The position numbers were made by a program, and so were the translations under genes. Positions 55,031 through 64,000 of a stretch of 64,000 bases of DNA are shown here, in pieces (position 1 is the stretch's first letter; the number at the start of each line of letters is the position of its first letter). Below the pieces are notes generated by a model. The model saw nothing but the letters and a program-made list of their open reading frames with translations, searched no databases and was not told where the DNA came from. The stretch covers positions 1 to 64,000 of the forward strand of contig JABCPU010000100.1 of NCBI GenBank assembly GCA_016800925.1, read 5' to 3'. Source of the stretch: Suillus spraguei. Taxonomy: Eukaryota > Basidiomycota > Agaricomycetes > Boletales > Suillaceae.

Positions 55031-56886
55031 TCAGCTCGTATCCTCTGTACCACTAGTACTACCATTTGTTTTTGGGCTTGTGCTTTTAGCCGTCGTACTG
55101 GCACCACCGCGATCCCGTGAGCTGAGTAAACTTTGGAAGAAGTTTTGCAAGACTTCATGCTGGGTTTGTCCTCCAGTAGAACTAGGTGAAGTTCCGATGG
55201 TTGGTGAGCTTGGCGGTCGTCCAACGTGGGTGGTTACGTTTGCACCCGTTGGAGCTCTTTGTGGTAGTCTGCGTGCTCCATCGGCCGTAGTGCTGGCATT
55301 GAGTGAGCTGGCCATTCCCATTCCGGCCTCCATCTCGCTGAGGGCACGCTCAACATTTGGAAGATTGAAACTACTGCTCCCCAGTGGCCCAACAATACCG
55401 GCTGCGGCCGTATCCGTGGGATTTCGGAAAGCGCCACGGGGATCTCGGTCTGGCTTTTTGGCATTTTCGTCATAATGTTTCGCGAGAAACGCCTGCTCTG
55501 CCATGGGAGCATTAAACGGAGGTAAAGGGGGTGGCTGCGCGGAAAAAATGAGGTCATTGTGCGAGATTACCAGAATAACATATTTCACCTTCGCGCCCTG
55601 ATCTGGTACTAGCATCTTATACATTTTTTTTGCGCCTGAATGATCCTCGGACTCCAACACGTCGGCATCGAGGTCTGCTTCCCAACCTTCACCCCAAACT
55701 TTCGCCTCAAACCCTTCTCGAAGGACGCTAATTTTGCCCCAACTGTCCCAACCAGCAGGAACGACGATACGATCACGATCTAGGGTATTTGGCTTATGAT
55801 GAAAGACAAATGGATTGCGTAGAGGAGCTGGTCCCTCGGACCCCGATGCCATGAGGGACGGTGCCGGTGGGATAAATAAGAGATGCAGGGCATATTGCCT
55901 CAGCACCTGCAATGTGTTAGGTTGCTGCGTAGTATAAAATAATGATGCTCCATCTAGACCAGTGTGATGAGGTGCTCACTATGGTTTACAGAAAAACTTA
56001 CATTTCAAACAAATCGTTCGGAGAACCTGCATCACGCCATCTGTGCGTTCCTCCCACTCACCACCTTTACCTTTTACCATGCCACCCATACCAGAACTGC
56101 TGGCGCCCACGAGATCATTTTCCTCATCTATCAGGTCTGATTTAGTGCAGACAATAATAATCGGTACACCGGCAGAATTGTGGGTTAGAGTGCCAGGGCC
56201 AAGGGGTAGAACTGTATTTGAGGAAATATTAGAAGTGGCAGGGACTGCGTCGACGGAGGGTTCGGTGTAATGCTGTAAATGATATTGCACTGCAAGGTAA
56301 TGTCAGCTATCGGATTGTCTCGATCAAATGAGCATACGTCTTTCATGATTCTCTTCTCGAACGATGTCAAGATCTCGAGATCCATCACCCTTCGCCCATA
56401 TTTCTACCCACTTGAGCCACGTCTGAAGATCGTCTACAAATGTCCAAGGGCGCGTCCAATCCAAAACAATCATTACAAGGGTATGAGGCAGGGATGCCCG
56501 AGGAGGAAGAAAGTGTGGTATCAAAGTAGTGTAAGCTATCGCATCTGAAGGTACTGTGTACACCGAAAGACGCGCCAAAGTGTCTAGTCGCGGCATTAGC
56601 ACGCTTCACATCCAGAAAAACTGGGAAGCACACCCTCATCGCCGTCATCTCTTATATCGGCCCAATCATATCCGAGAGCAAAATCTGATCGTGTCTCGTC
56701 TTTGCTCTCTTCAGAAACTGGTTTCTGTAGCAAGGCTGAGGCAAGTACGGACTTGCCAGACGAGGAAGGACCTAGAAGCAGAACTTGCTTTGAAGGGATT
56801 GATCGTGAGGAGGAAACTGAATCTAATATCGATGACCATAGGTTTTCTGGAGGTGCTTCTGGTGTTGCTGGACGAGATCCCTCCAT
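55031..56886 (-). CDS. Cytoplasmic dynein light intermediate chain
   Basis: Predicted 569 aa in four exons: 56886-56634, 56583-56338, 56289-56002, 55953-55031. A short N-terminus (MEGSRPATPEAPPENLWSSI) leads to a P-loop GPSSSGKS (residues 39-46). Conserved light-intermediate-chain segments follow: DFALGYDWADIRDD, DTLARLSVYTVPSDA, VLDWTRPWTFVDDLQTWLKW, VPIIIVCTKSDLI, GASLFYTTQQPNTLQVLRQY and FHHKPNTLDRDRIVVPAGWD. The C-terminal third is disordered and Ser/Thr/Pro-rich (GGQTQHEVLQNFFQSLLSSR near the end). In fungi this subunit links the dynein motor to cargo adaptors for nuclear and endosome movement. Expressed divergently from TIP41; the ATGs are 171 bp apart. Confidence 0.93.
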
Positions 56887-57057
56887 GATCTTGTAATTCT
56901 AGGCGAGTTTGACTCTTTGAGTACTTGGTAACAATACTACACTTATAATTTTGAAACTCCGATCAATAACTTCAAGTTTGATCGTCATTGATCAACTACG
57001 GCGACAACGGTTACTTCCCGGGAGATCGTATCAGAGAACTACTTTCTTGCTGAAGTC
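56887..57057. promoter_or_regulatory. Shared divergent promoter region (171 bp)
   Basis: This short gap separates the ATG of the dynein light intermediate chain (minus) from that of TIP41 (plus). Both promoters and 5' UTRs must fit or overlap here or in the neighbouring exons. No clear TATA box. Confidence 0.55.
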
Positions 57058-58159
57058 ATGTCTTCAGCAGTCTCGGTACCGCAACACAAGCTATCAGAGA
57101 CTCCCAACTCACGTACAATCGAAATCAATGATTGGGTGATAATCGCGTCTACCAACCCAATATCTAGCGCGTCGGAGTGCGACGCGTTGCAAGCTTCGTT
57201 GGGATTCCCGTTACCTGAAATGACGTTTGGAAATAACTATCTATCTCTCGAACATCAGCCATCCGGGTGGAAAATGGTGTTTGACACTCATAATGCCCTC
57301 AAGTGTGTGAAAAAGGGTGAGCTCGGGGAGGGCGATGGTGGAGTCAAAGTTGGCTACGCAGACGCCTGGCTTAAGAGCCGGTGAGGAACTCATGCTGCAT
57401 ATGTATCAATGTGATTCTGAGCGTACCCACCAGCACAGACCCGGGAACGAACCTTCCGTTGCCTGTTACAGTTGCAGCCAAGCATTATGACTGGACTTAC
57501 ACCATGACATATCCTGGGCATCACTCTGATTCTGTACCAGACATAGAATCGCCAAGCCCTTCAATACAATGGATGGATGCCAATGAAGACAATTCATCTC
57601 ATTCTATTCCGCTCTCTGAGCTCACGCGACCAGATCCTATATTATTCTACGCGGAAATACCTCTTTTTGAAGATGAACTACACGATAATGGATCATCCAA
57701 CCTTCTCGTGCGAATAGTTCGTGTTGCTACCCTATGGTTTTCTATTGCTAACTAGCCCGAATTGAAGCGCGTTATGCCCACGTGTATATTCATTTTGTCA
57801 CGATTCACGCTTCGTGTGGATAATGTGCTCTTCCGCACACATGACACGAGGATATATCATTCATTCACCTCAAGTCCTTCGTTAGTTGTACGTCAATTGA
57901 GTGGTTGGGAGGCACCATACGATGGCGTTAAGAGAGTGCGTACAGTGCTTCTTTTCACACTAACTCGCCCATTTATAATTGTCAACCGCAGCGGCTTCCT
58001 AATCGCAATGATTTGACCCCTCTGACGGATGCAAACTTCATTGCGAAGGTGCTGACGGAATTACCTGTTACGGAATCTCAACAGATAGGGGCAAGGACAC
58101 GTTGGAGGGGTTTGGGGACAAAAGTTGAGATAGCGGTGCTAGCAAGAGATGGTCCTTAA
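57058..58159 (+). CDS. TIP41: TIP41-like TOR-pathway regulator
   Basis: Predicted 313 aa in four exons: 57058-57380, 57434-57716, 57768-57935, 57992-58159. Family landmarks: INDWVIIAST, LPEMTFGNNYLSLEH, AAKHYDWTYTMTYPG, RPDPILFYAEIPLFEDELHD, NGSSNLLVRI RVMPTCIFIL (join of exons 2 and 3), SRFTLRVDNVLFRTHDTRIY. TIP41 proteins bind the TAP42/PP2A-type phosphatase system and act downstream of TORC1 in nutrient signalling. The length is close to that of other fungal members. Starts and splice phases agree throughout; nothing odd. Confidence 0.93.
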
Positions 58160-59698
58160 TACACCGGTGATAGAACCATCTGCATTGTATTTGTAGCTCA
58201 TGAATTTTGTTTTCATATCCGAATCTTTTCGGCTGAATACGGGGCACAACCTGATTTTAGGAATTTCCTCAGAACGTATGCTCAATATCCCTTTGTAGCA
58301 TGCGTGCCTAATCAATGACTTGAATTAACTCCCGAACAGTAATTGTACTGAGCGATTATCCACACTAGCGGTGCTTTTATTTAGCTGGCGCAACGGAAGT
58401 AGTCGCAGACGGTCAAACTATGACAACTACGTTGGGCGAGCGGAAGGATCTTGGTTGGCATAAACGTACAAAATAGTGGTACGAGTTTTACTACTAGCTG
58501 ACTATAAATAGGTCTTCACTCTGCTATAGGTGCAGAGCAACCGTTGACAATGAAGGAATGCCGTGCTCCTTCTTTCAAGGTGTGGCGATTGCAAATGCTC
58601 CGTAGGGTGTTGGCCGTATGTGCCGCCCAGATCCCTGCTGGGAGCAAGCCACTCTGACTTAAATACGATGATAGGGTATTATATCGTCACCTAAAAAAGT
58701 TGTAAAAGAGTATGGTATGATCCACTCAAATAATATTATGACAGGCTACTGACCAGACTATCGCCACTGTCACCAACACTTTAGGCAGCGCCAAAGGCCG
58801 CCCCACCACGACCAGCATCCAGCGTGATCGTCTGAAGACCCGAAAGTATCAGATGAGACGGATGATAGCTGCGAGGCGCCATCATATACATATGATGGGT
58901 TGGACAATTTATGACGAGGCACCTGGTGATATCTGTTTAACCTTCGCAATCGAAGTAAACAACGAAGAAGACCATACAATATAAACAGACCGATTTTCCA
59001 TAGCGAATGTATGCGTTTAGGGGATCAAAAATGTGGAGCACGCTCAGCGTTGGAGGGATGTGTGTTTGGGCAAAAGGGAAACTTATCGATCTAATTTATA
59101 CCCAGTAACATCGGATTATTACGCGCAGAAGGAAAACTGGATGCCGGGTTTTCTGAGACACTGGGGGGGTCTGATTTTTTTCGCCATCATGTAGTAATCC
59201 GGGGAACTTTCTTTTGATGACGAGGGTAATTGGATTGACCCCACGTAATACGTAGCATTACGCTACGTGGCACTCTCTACATGGCTCTGCACTCCTTATG
59301 TGGGAGCTTGATCACTAGACGTCTTTACCGATCACGGATCCACGTTTACGTGTCCGAAGAGTTGCGGAAACTACCGTTTCGCAAATGCAAATGGTCCCCA
59401 TAGGTGTAAGTAATCGAATTCTTTCACGTTTGGCATATTTTTCCTCGACACGCTGCTATGCTATTGCTGTCATGACTCACTAACCCAAATGCTTCGAATA
59501 ATATAAGTTTTCCAAGTGTGGTGTTTAACATCACATGCCTGTTCGGCCCTGGGCAGGCAAGGCATTCGGGACGGTGGAATCTGAATTATTGTCCGCGGAG
59601 GTCTTCAGGATCACTGGTGATACACAAGTGAATCTACTTATTCTGCCAGTACTTGACCTCCTCAGGATTATGGACGCCCTTTGGCGGTTAGAAGACAA
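58160..59698. other. Intergenic, no gene recognised
   Basis: No ORF with family content. A short palindromic CCACGTA/TACGTGG pair lies near 59242-59272. No transposon remnants recognised. Confidence 0.5.
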
Positions 59699-59783
59699 GC
59701 CCTTGTTGTCTAATGGTTATGACGTCAGACTTCTACCATTGAAGCGTATCTGGAGGTTGCGGGTTCGAGTCCCGCCAGGGGTT
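59699..59783 (+). tRNA. tRNA-Arg(UCU) with a 12-nt intron
   Basis: It folds into a full cloverleaf. Acceptor GCCCTTG pairs with CAGGGGT (two G-U pairs). D arm GTC..GAC with AATGGTTAT loop. Anticodon stem TCAGA pairs with TCTGG. T arm GCGGG-TTCGAGT-CCCGC. The 19-nt anticodon region is read as CT-TCT-A, a 12-nt intron CCATTGAAGCGT at the canonical 37/38 position, and A38. The anticodon TCT reads AGA codons. A T-rich RNA polymerase III terminator (TTTCTTTTTATTTTT) follows at once. Internal A and B boxes (TAATGGTTAT, GGTTCGAGTCC) are present. Confidence 0.93.
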
Positions 59784-60707
59784 TCTTTTTATTTTTAATA
59801 TATTTTACGTTATAACCTTTTATTTGATTTTCATTATTATAGGATCAACACGAGAGTTACCAAATGGGCAAATGTCTGAAATTTTGCATGATAGCCTGTC
59901 TATATTCTGAGAAATGGTTCCGTGGAGCAACGTAGTGAATCTCATTATGCCTGATTAACTGTTTCAGTCTCAAGTCTTACCCTCAAACCCTTAATACATC
60001 AATATTCACCCCTTTAGGGTTCTTAATATCTCATAGATATCTACAAGGGCTTCATCCTTTGGATCCACTGTATAAAAAATTGATTCCGAAATCTGCAGTC
60101 CTTAGATGATAAAAATATTATGATCATAGTACTAGTAGTCAAAACACATTGATGAGCAAGAATAACTACAGGCACGGTAAGCGGTATTGACGACTCACTG
60201 CGAGCAACTGGGCCCAGGCCTTTGCCAGAGCGGTTGGCAGCCGACCCCAAAGCATAGTGCTGTTGGACCGTCGTCAGTTTCCAGCTGGAAATCTCACGGA
60301 GCGAACTTTTATCATTATTGGAAATACACATGTAAGGTGAGAAATAACTCTTGTTTCGAATCCCATTCAGCAGCGCTCTGCACGCTGGCGAGACATTTTT
60401 AAAAGCTCTCTGTAGTACGCTCGCGTCTCTCACTCAACGAGGTGATCATATCGAGTCATCAAGTCCTCCGCACTTGGTCCGGACTTTTAACAGGGCTTAA
60501 GTAAGCCTGTCATGTGCTGGACATACTCTACAATAGACTTCGCTGGAGTGGAATTAGTTTGTCTTTCAAGGTTAATGCGTTAAGCAACTTAGCATAGGTT
60601 ATCAATTTGGTGAGCTATTTGACTAGACATTCCTTCGAATCTGGTGCGGTTCTTAGCGTTTAGAGTTCCACAAGTCTGCTGACCACACTCGTAGGTTGAC
60701 CGACCCC
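59784..60707. other. tRNA terminator and Mg-transporter upstream region
   Basis: It begins with the pol III T-run. The rest is unassigned and presumably contains the promoter of the CorA-type gene. Short ORFs on both strands carry no recognisable motif. Confidence 0.5.
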
Positions 60708-63303
60708 ATGACTTCTCCGACTTTTCATGACGCACTCGTGCTCTCGAGCTCCCCTGACTCAGTCAGAGGCATTTCTCCCGTTCGACGAAGGGACAACAGA
60801 GAAAGCTTATCATGTCAAACTGACGTCGTGGAATCTGGGTCCCGACCACACATTTCCCCGACGCTTATCTGTTCTTATGATCTGAATGACCCAGAAGTGA
60901 GGGAGAGGCAGAGAACATTGGATGTAGACATGGCTCTGCATTTGTCCAGGGCCCGGAGAGAGACTACAACAACGCCTCCAATATCATTACAATACGAATC
61001 AGCTCCTCGCCCTGAAGCAGTCCCCCCATTTTCCCACTTTTCAGCCGTCGAAGAACACGACATTAATATCGCTCGTGGGGACAGAATTAATCATCTCCAT
61101 GATGGTAGCGTGAACTGCGGTTCTGACGGGTTGCACTCTCCACGATCTCTAACTCCTATCGACCCACGCATGCAGCACCTTGACCAAACCCATGACCCAG
61201 CGCTTCTTGCGACCATGGAAAATGAGTATCGACCGATTCGCGATGAAGCTCTCGCTTCTATGCCGGGCCTTCCCGTATATCAAGCGAATGCATCCCGCTC
61301 CGCCTTCGCCTTTACTCATCTGGAGGCCTTTGCGGCTCAAGAAAAGACCGAGCTAGGCATATCATCACCTACGGATACCCATGGCCCAGCATTTCGGCTG
61401 CGTCACCCAAATTTTGCACAGAGTGGGGGTCCAGAATTGGCGGTATCTCCACCTGGAGGAATTCCTCCATTTGACATTGCATCTGACTCCCCTTATCGCA
61501 GTAATATTCGGCAGCGCAAGCTCAGCCAGAGCAGTCCAATCCCTAGGCAAAGCCAGAAAGGTACCCGGGGCAAGATGGCTCTATTTGAGAACCACGGTGG
61601 AGACCCAAACTTCACCCTTCCAAGCCGGTTCATGGGACATGGGCATTTAGCCACAATTCCGTCCTTAGACAACATGGCAACAAATCGGTATAACGCTGCG
61701 GGGATGGGTGGGATCATGACACCCGGTCATGACAGACCATACCGATTCTCGTTTTACTCCAATGCGTTGTCTGCAACTATTCATGCACGAAGCCTCAGCG
61801 AACTTCCTGCGGATGGGCAGTCCTTTGAAGATTTGTTTACTGGTCTGGCTCCTCCCGACCGCCCGCGAGACGTGAAGGGTGGGTCTGCCCCTGTTCCCGT
61901 GCCTCACCAAGGGGCAGCTTCTATCCAGGACACGAACAAGCGCCCGCCAGATTTCGCAGCCCCCAGTCACAACGGTTGGTACCAAAACGGGGGCTCTCAT
62001 AGTCGTCCAGAGAAGGGTAGTGGTAATTCAGGCCCACCAGATAGCATCAGGGGTGGTGGCGAGCTTGAGGGGAATACATGGTGGCTAGATGTCCTAAGCC
62101 CGACAGATGAAGAGATGAAGGTTCTAAGCAAGGTACTACCTATGTCAGCGGTTGATTCTCTGCACTCAGCATTCCTTAGGTCTTCTCTATCCACCCTTTG
62201 ACCGTTGAAGACATCCAAATGGAGGAAGCTCGTGAAAAGATTGAATTGTTCCGGAACTACTACCTTGTCTGTTTCCGGAGCTTCGATCAGGATCCTTACA
62301 GCCCTACGCACCTGGAGCCCCTGAACATGTACATTATTGTTTTTAGAGAGGGAACTTTATCTGTAAGTGTTCCATCTTTTTTCCTATTTTTTTCACGATC
62401 CTTTTAGTTCCACTTCCGCCCCACCCCTCATCCGCAAAATGTCCGCCGAAGAATAAAGCAGCTCAAAGATTACATCAACGTCACATCGGACTGGATCTCG
62501 TATGCGTTGATCGATGACATCACCGATGCCTTCGGGCCTCTAATCCAGTCCATTGAATATGAAGTCGACTCGATTGATGAGCTCGTCCTTATCCTAAAGG
62601 AGGCGGAACAAAGCGACATGTTGAGAAGAATCGGAACATGTCGCAAGAAGGTCATGGGACTGCTGCGCTTGATGGGTAATAAGGCGGATGTAGTCAAGGG
62701 TCTCGCGAAGAGATGCAACGAAAACTGGAGGGTGGCACCAACGTCAGACATCGTGAGTTATGCGGTTTTGGACATTCGTGCCACGACTCATTCTATACAA
62801 AAGGGCCTATATCTTTCCGACATTCAGGTTAGTTACCGCCGATGCCGAATATACTATTTATTAATTCTGATGAATTGTTAGGATCACTTGATAACCATGA
62901 CGCAAAATCTAAATCATTACGAAAAAATCTTGTCCCGGTCGCACTCCAACTACTTGGCGCAGATTTCCATCGAGATGACAGATGCCAACAACCAGATTAA
63001 CGATGTCCTTTCGAAGTTGACGGCATTGGGTACGGTTCTCATTCCTATGAACTTGGTAACGGGTCGGTGCCTTTTCTTCACTGTCGATTATTTGTGTCCT
63101 CATGATTCATCCAGGTATGTGGGGTATGAATGTACACGTTCCAGGCCAGGATGATACGGTATGTGGGCTACCATTTGCGCACCGCTACTATTTATTCTGT
63201 TTTTCAGATGTCCTACAACTGGTTTGCTGGGATCCTTGCCGCGCTTGCGGCCTTTGGCATCATTGGCGGGTACACCACGTATAAGCTCATGGTTAGACGA
63301 TAA
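60708..63303 (+). CDS. MNR2: CorA-family Mg2+ transporter (Mnr2/Alr1 type)
   Basis: Predicted 765 aa in seven exons: 60708-62132, 62180-62362, 62408-62752, 62804-62827 (24 nt), 62882-63062, 63115-63158, 63208-63303. The ATG at 60708 is used; an open TTG four codons earlier is not a start. A long N-terminal region of about 370 residues is polar and low in structure. The CorA core follows: RFSFYSNALSATIHARSL, WWLDVLSPTDEEM, IHPLTVEDIQMEEAREKIEL, YYLVCFRSF, then the helical stalk (LRRIGTCRKKVMGLLRLMGN). The first membrane helix ends in the GMN signature (residues 723-725, WGMNVHVPGQ), and the second is WFAGILAALAAFGIIGGY near the C-terminus (735-757). Fungal Alr1 acts at the plasma membrane and Mnr2 at the vacuole; sequence alone does not decide, so the symbol is tentative. 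Confidence 0.92.
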
Positions 63304-63632
63304 AGGCATGAGGGGTCAATTGTTTTGTTTCAATTTTGTCTAGTGCCTAGGCCTTCGCTTTTCTGGTTTGCTATCATCATTCATAGTTTTTTATTCCCGA
63401 TCTCGTCATCATGATTTGCGTCTAGACTTCCATCGAGTTCGCGGGAGAACTCGAGGATCGGCCTCAATTTCCCATTCGTAATATCGCTCCTCATTCATTG
63501 ACGTACATCAACACTCCATAGAAGGCATGTCAGGGGTAGTAAGGACAATTGCAACTAACGGTCAACAAATAACAAGTACAATAGGCGTATCAGAACCAAA
63601 CCAAAAAGCATGAACGAATACACTAGAGAGGT
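63304..63632. other. Convergent 3' intergenic region
   Basis: About 330 bp between the stop of the Mg transporter and the stop of the minus-strand gene at the right edge. A CGAGTTCGCGGGAGAACTCG hairpin (63435-63454) lies here; otherwise nothing recognised. Confidence 0.5.
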
Positions 63633-64000
63633 TTACTTGTGGTTTCCAACCAACAACTTTACTGACTTCACAGAAGAGCATTCTCCATTCATTGTGTTAA
63701 GAGATGGGGAGGGAGGTGGTCTAGCATAAGGAGGGATCGAAGGTGGTCGCCGAGGGGAAGGCTCGGTATCGACCGGTGATACAATCATCGCCAGCGAGGG
63801 CGAAAGCGCCTGCTGCATCGTACGAGATGCTGCGCTGGCAGGTGGGAGAACAGGGGTTTGAGGAAGGCGCCGTTGCTTGGGTGATCTCGGCTCCGGGTTG
63901 TCTTGCGGAGTGTCATCTGCATACTTACGCTTCTTGTTCAAGTGTGGTGACTGTGGGCGGGATTGCCAGGGCGGGGGAGGTGGGACGTGATGTCCGTTTG
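63633..64000 (-). CDS. Incomplete ORF at right edge, Pro-rich C-terminus
   Basis: The open frame enters from beyond 64000 (NGHHVPPPPPWQSRPQSPHL) and runs about 121 codons to a stop at 63633. It contains a basic KKRKYADD nuclear-localisation-like motif, PRSPKQRR, and Pro/Ser-rich sequence. It is likely the C-terminal end of a larger nuclear protein. No family assigned. Confidence 0.55.
   Translation of the reverse strand, partial: NGHHVPPPPPWQSRPQSPHLNKKRKYADDTPQDNPEPRSPKQRRLPQTPVLPPASAASRTMQQALSPSLAMIVSPVDTEPSPRRPPSIPPYARPPPSPSLNTMNGECSSVKSVKLLVGNHK

Noticed and set aside
59535..59798. 87-codon ORF overlapping the tRNA
   Set aside because: It has no recognisable content and runs straight through the tRNA gene.
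60696..60707. TTG upstream extension of the Mg-transporter ORF
   Set aside because: Eukaryotic translation should start at the ATG at 60708; the four extra codons are only open reading frame.

Overview
The window is nuclear DNA of a filamentous fungus, most likely an agaricomycete basidiomycete. The evidence is many short GT-AG introns (about 45-60 nt), eukaryotic housekeeping genes (dynein light intermediate chain, TIP41, an Mnr2/Alr1-type CorA magnesium transporter, a TLS1/C9orf78-type splicing protein), secreted S53 peptidases, a NACHT NTPase, and heavy loads of Ty3/gypsy and Ty1/copia retrotransposon debris. I do not name a species.

Layout. 1-1900: tandem satellite-like repeats. 2000-4700: 3' end of a chromodomain Ty3/gypsy element whose integrase is split by two LTRs. 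5.7-8.4 kb: solo LTRs and a dispersed repeat. 9.6-11.9 kb: sedolisin gene 1 (minus). 15.6-17.9 kb: sedolisin gene 2 (plus). 18.6-31.7 kb: a nest of solo LTRs from at least five families, many with intact target-site duplications (TSDs), plus a palindromic MITE and fragments of an unrecognised, disrupted coding region. 32.5-33.7 kb: a coiled-coil ORF and a 61-copy GGGAGAT array. 34.0-40.6 kb: a complete but degenerate Ty1/copia element (minus) carrying a solo LTR in its reverse transcriptase. 40.9-41.4 kb: a chimeric scrap of NACHT and sedolisin sequence. 41.8-44.05 kb: sedolisin gene 3, part of a segmental duplication with gene 2. 46.0-47.8 kb: NACHT gene with a 27-bp repeat array. 49.6-51.9 kb: sedolisin gene 4.

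From 52 kb to the right edge the DNA is gene-dense and almost transposon-free: TLS1-like (minus), a Ser/Pro-rich protein (minus), dynein light intermediate chain (minus), TIP41 (plus, divergent from the dynein gene), tRNA-Arg(UCU), the CorA-type Mg transporter (plus), and an incomplete gene at the right edge (minus).

The four sedolisins share the same ten-exon structure, including a 10-nt micro-exon, and all keep the Glu/Asp/Asp/Ser active-site residues. They look like a locally expanded family of secreted acid peptidases in a transposon-rich accessory region next to a conserved housekeeping block. Exon joins were worked out by eye from splice sites, reading phase and family conservation; no alignment or search was run.
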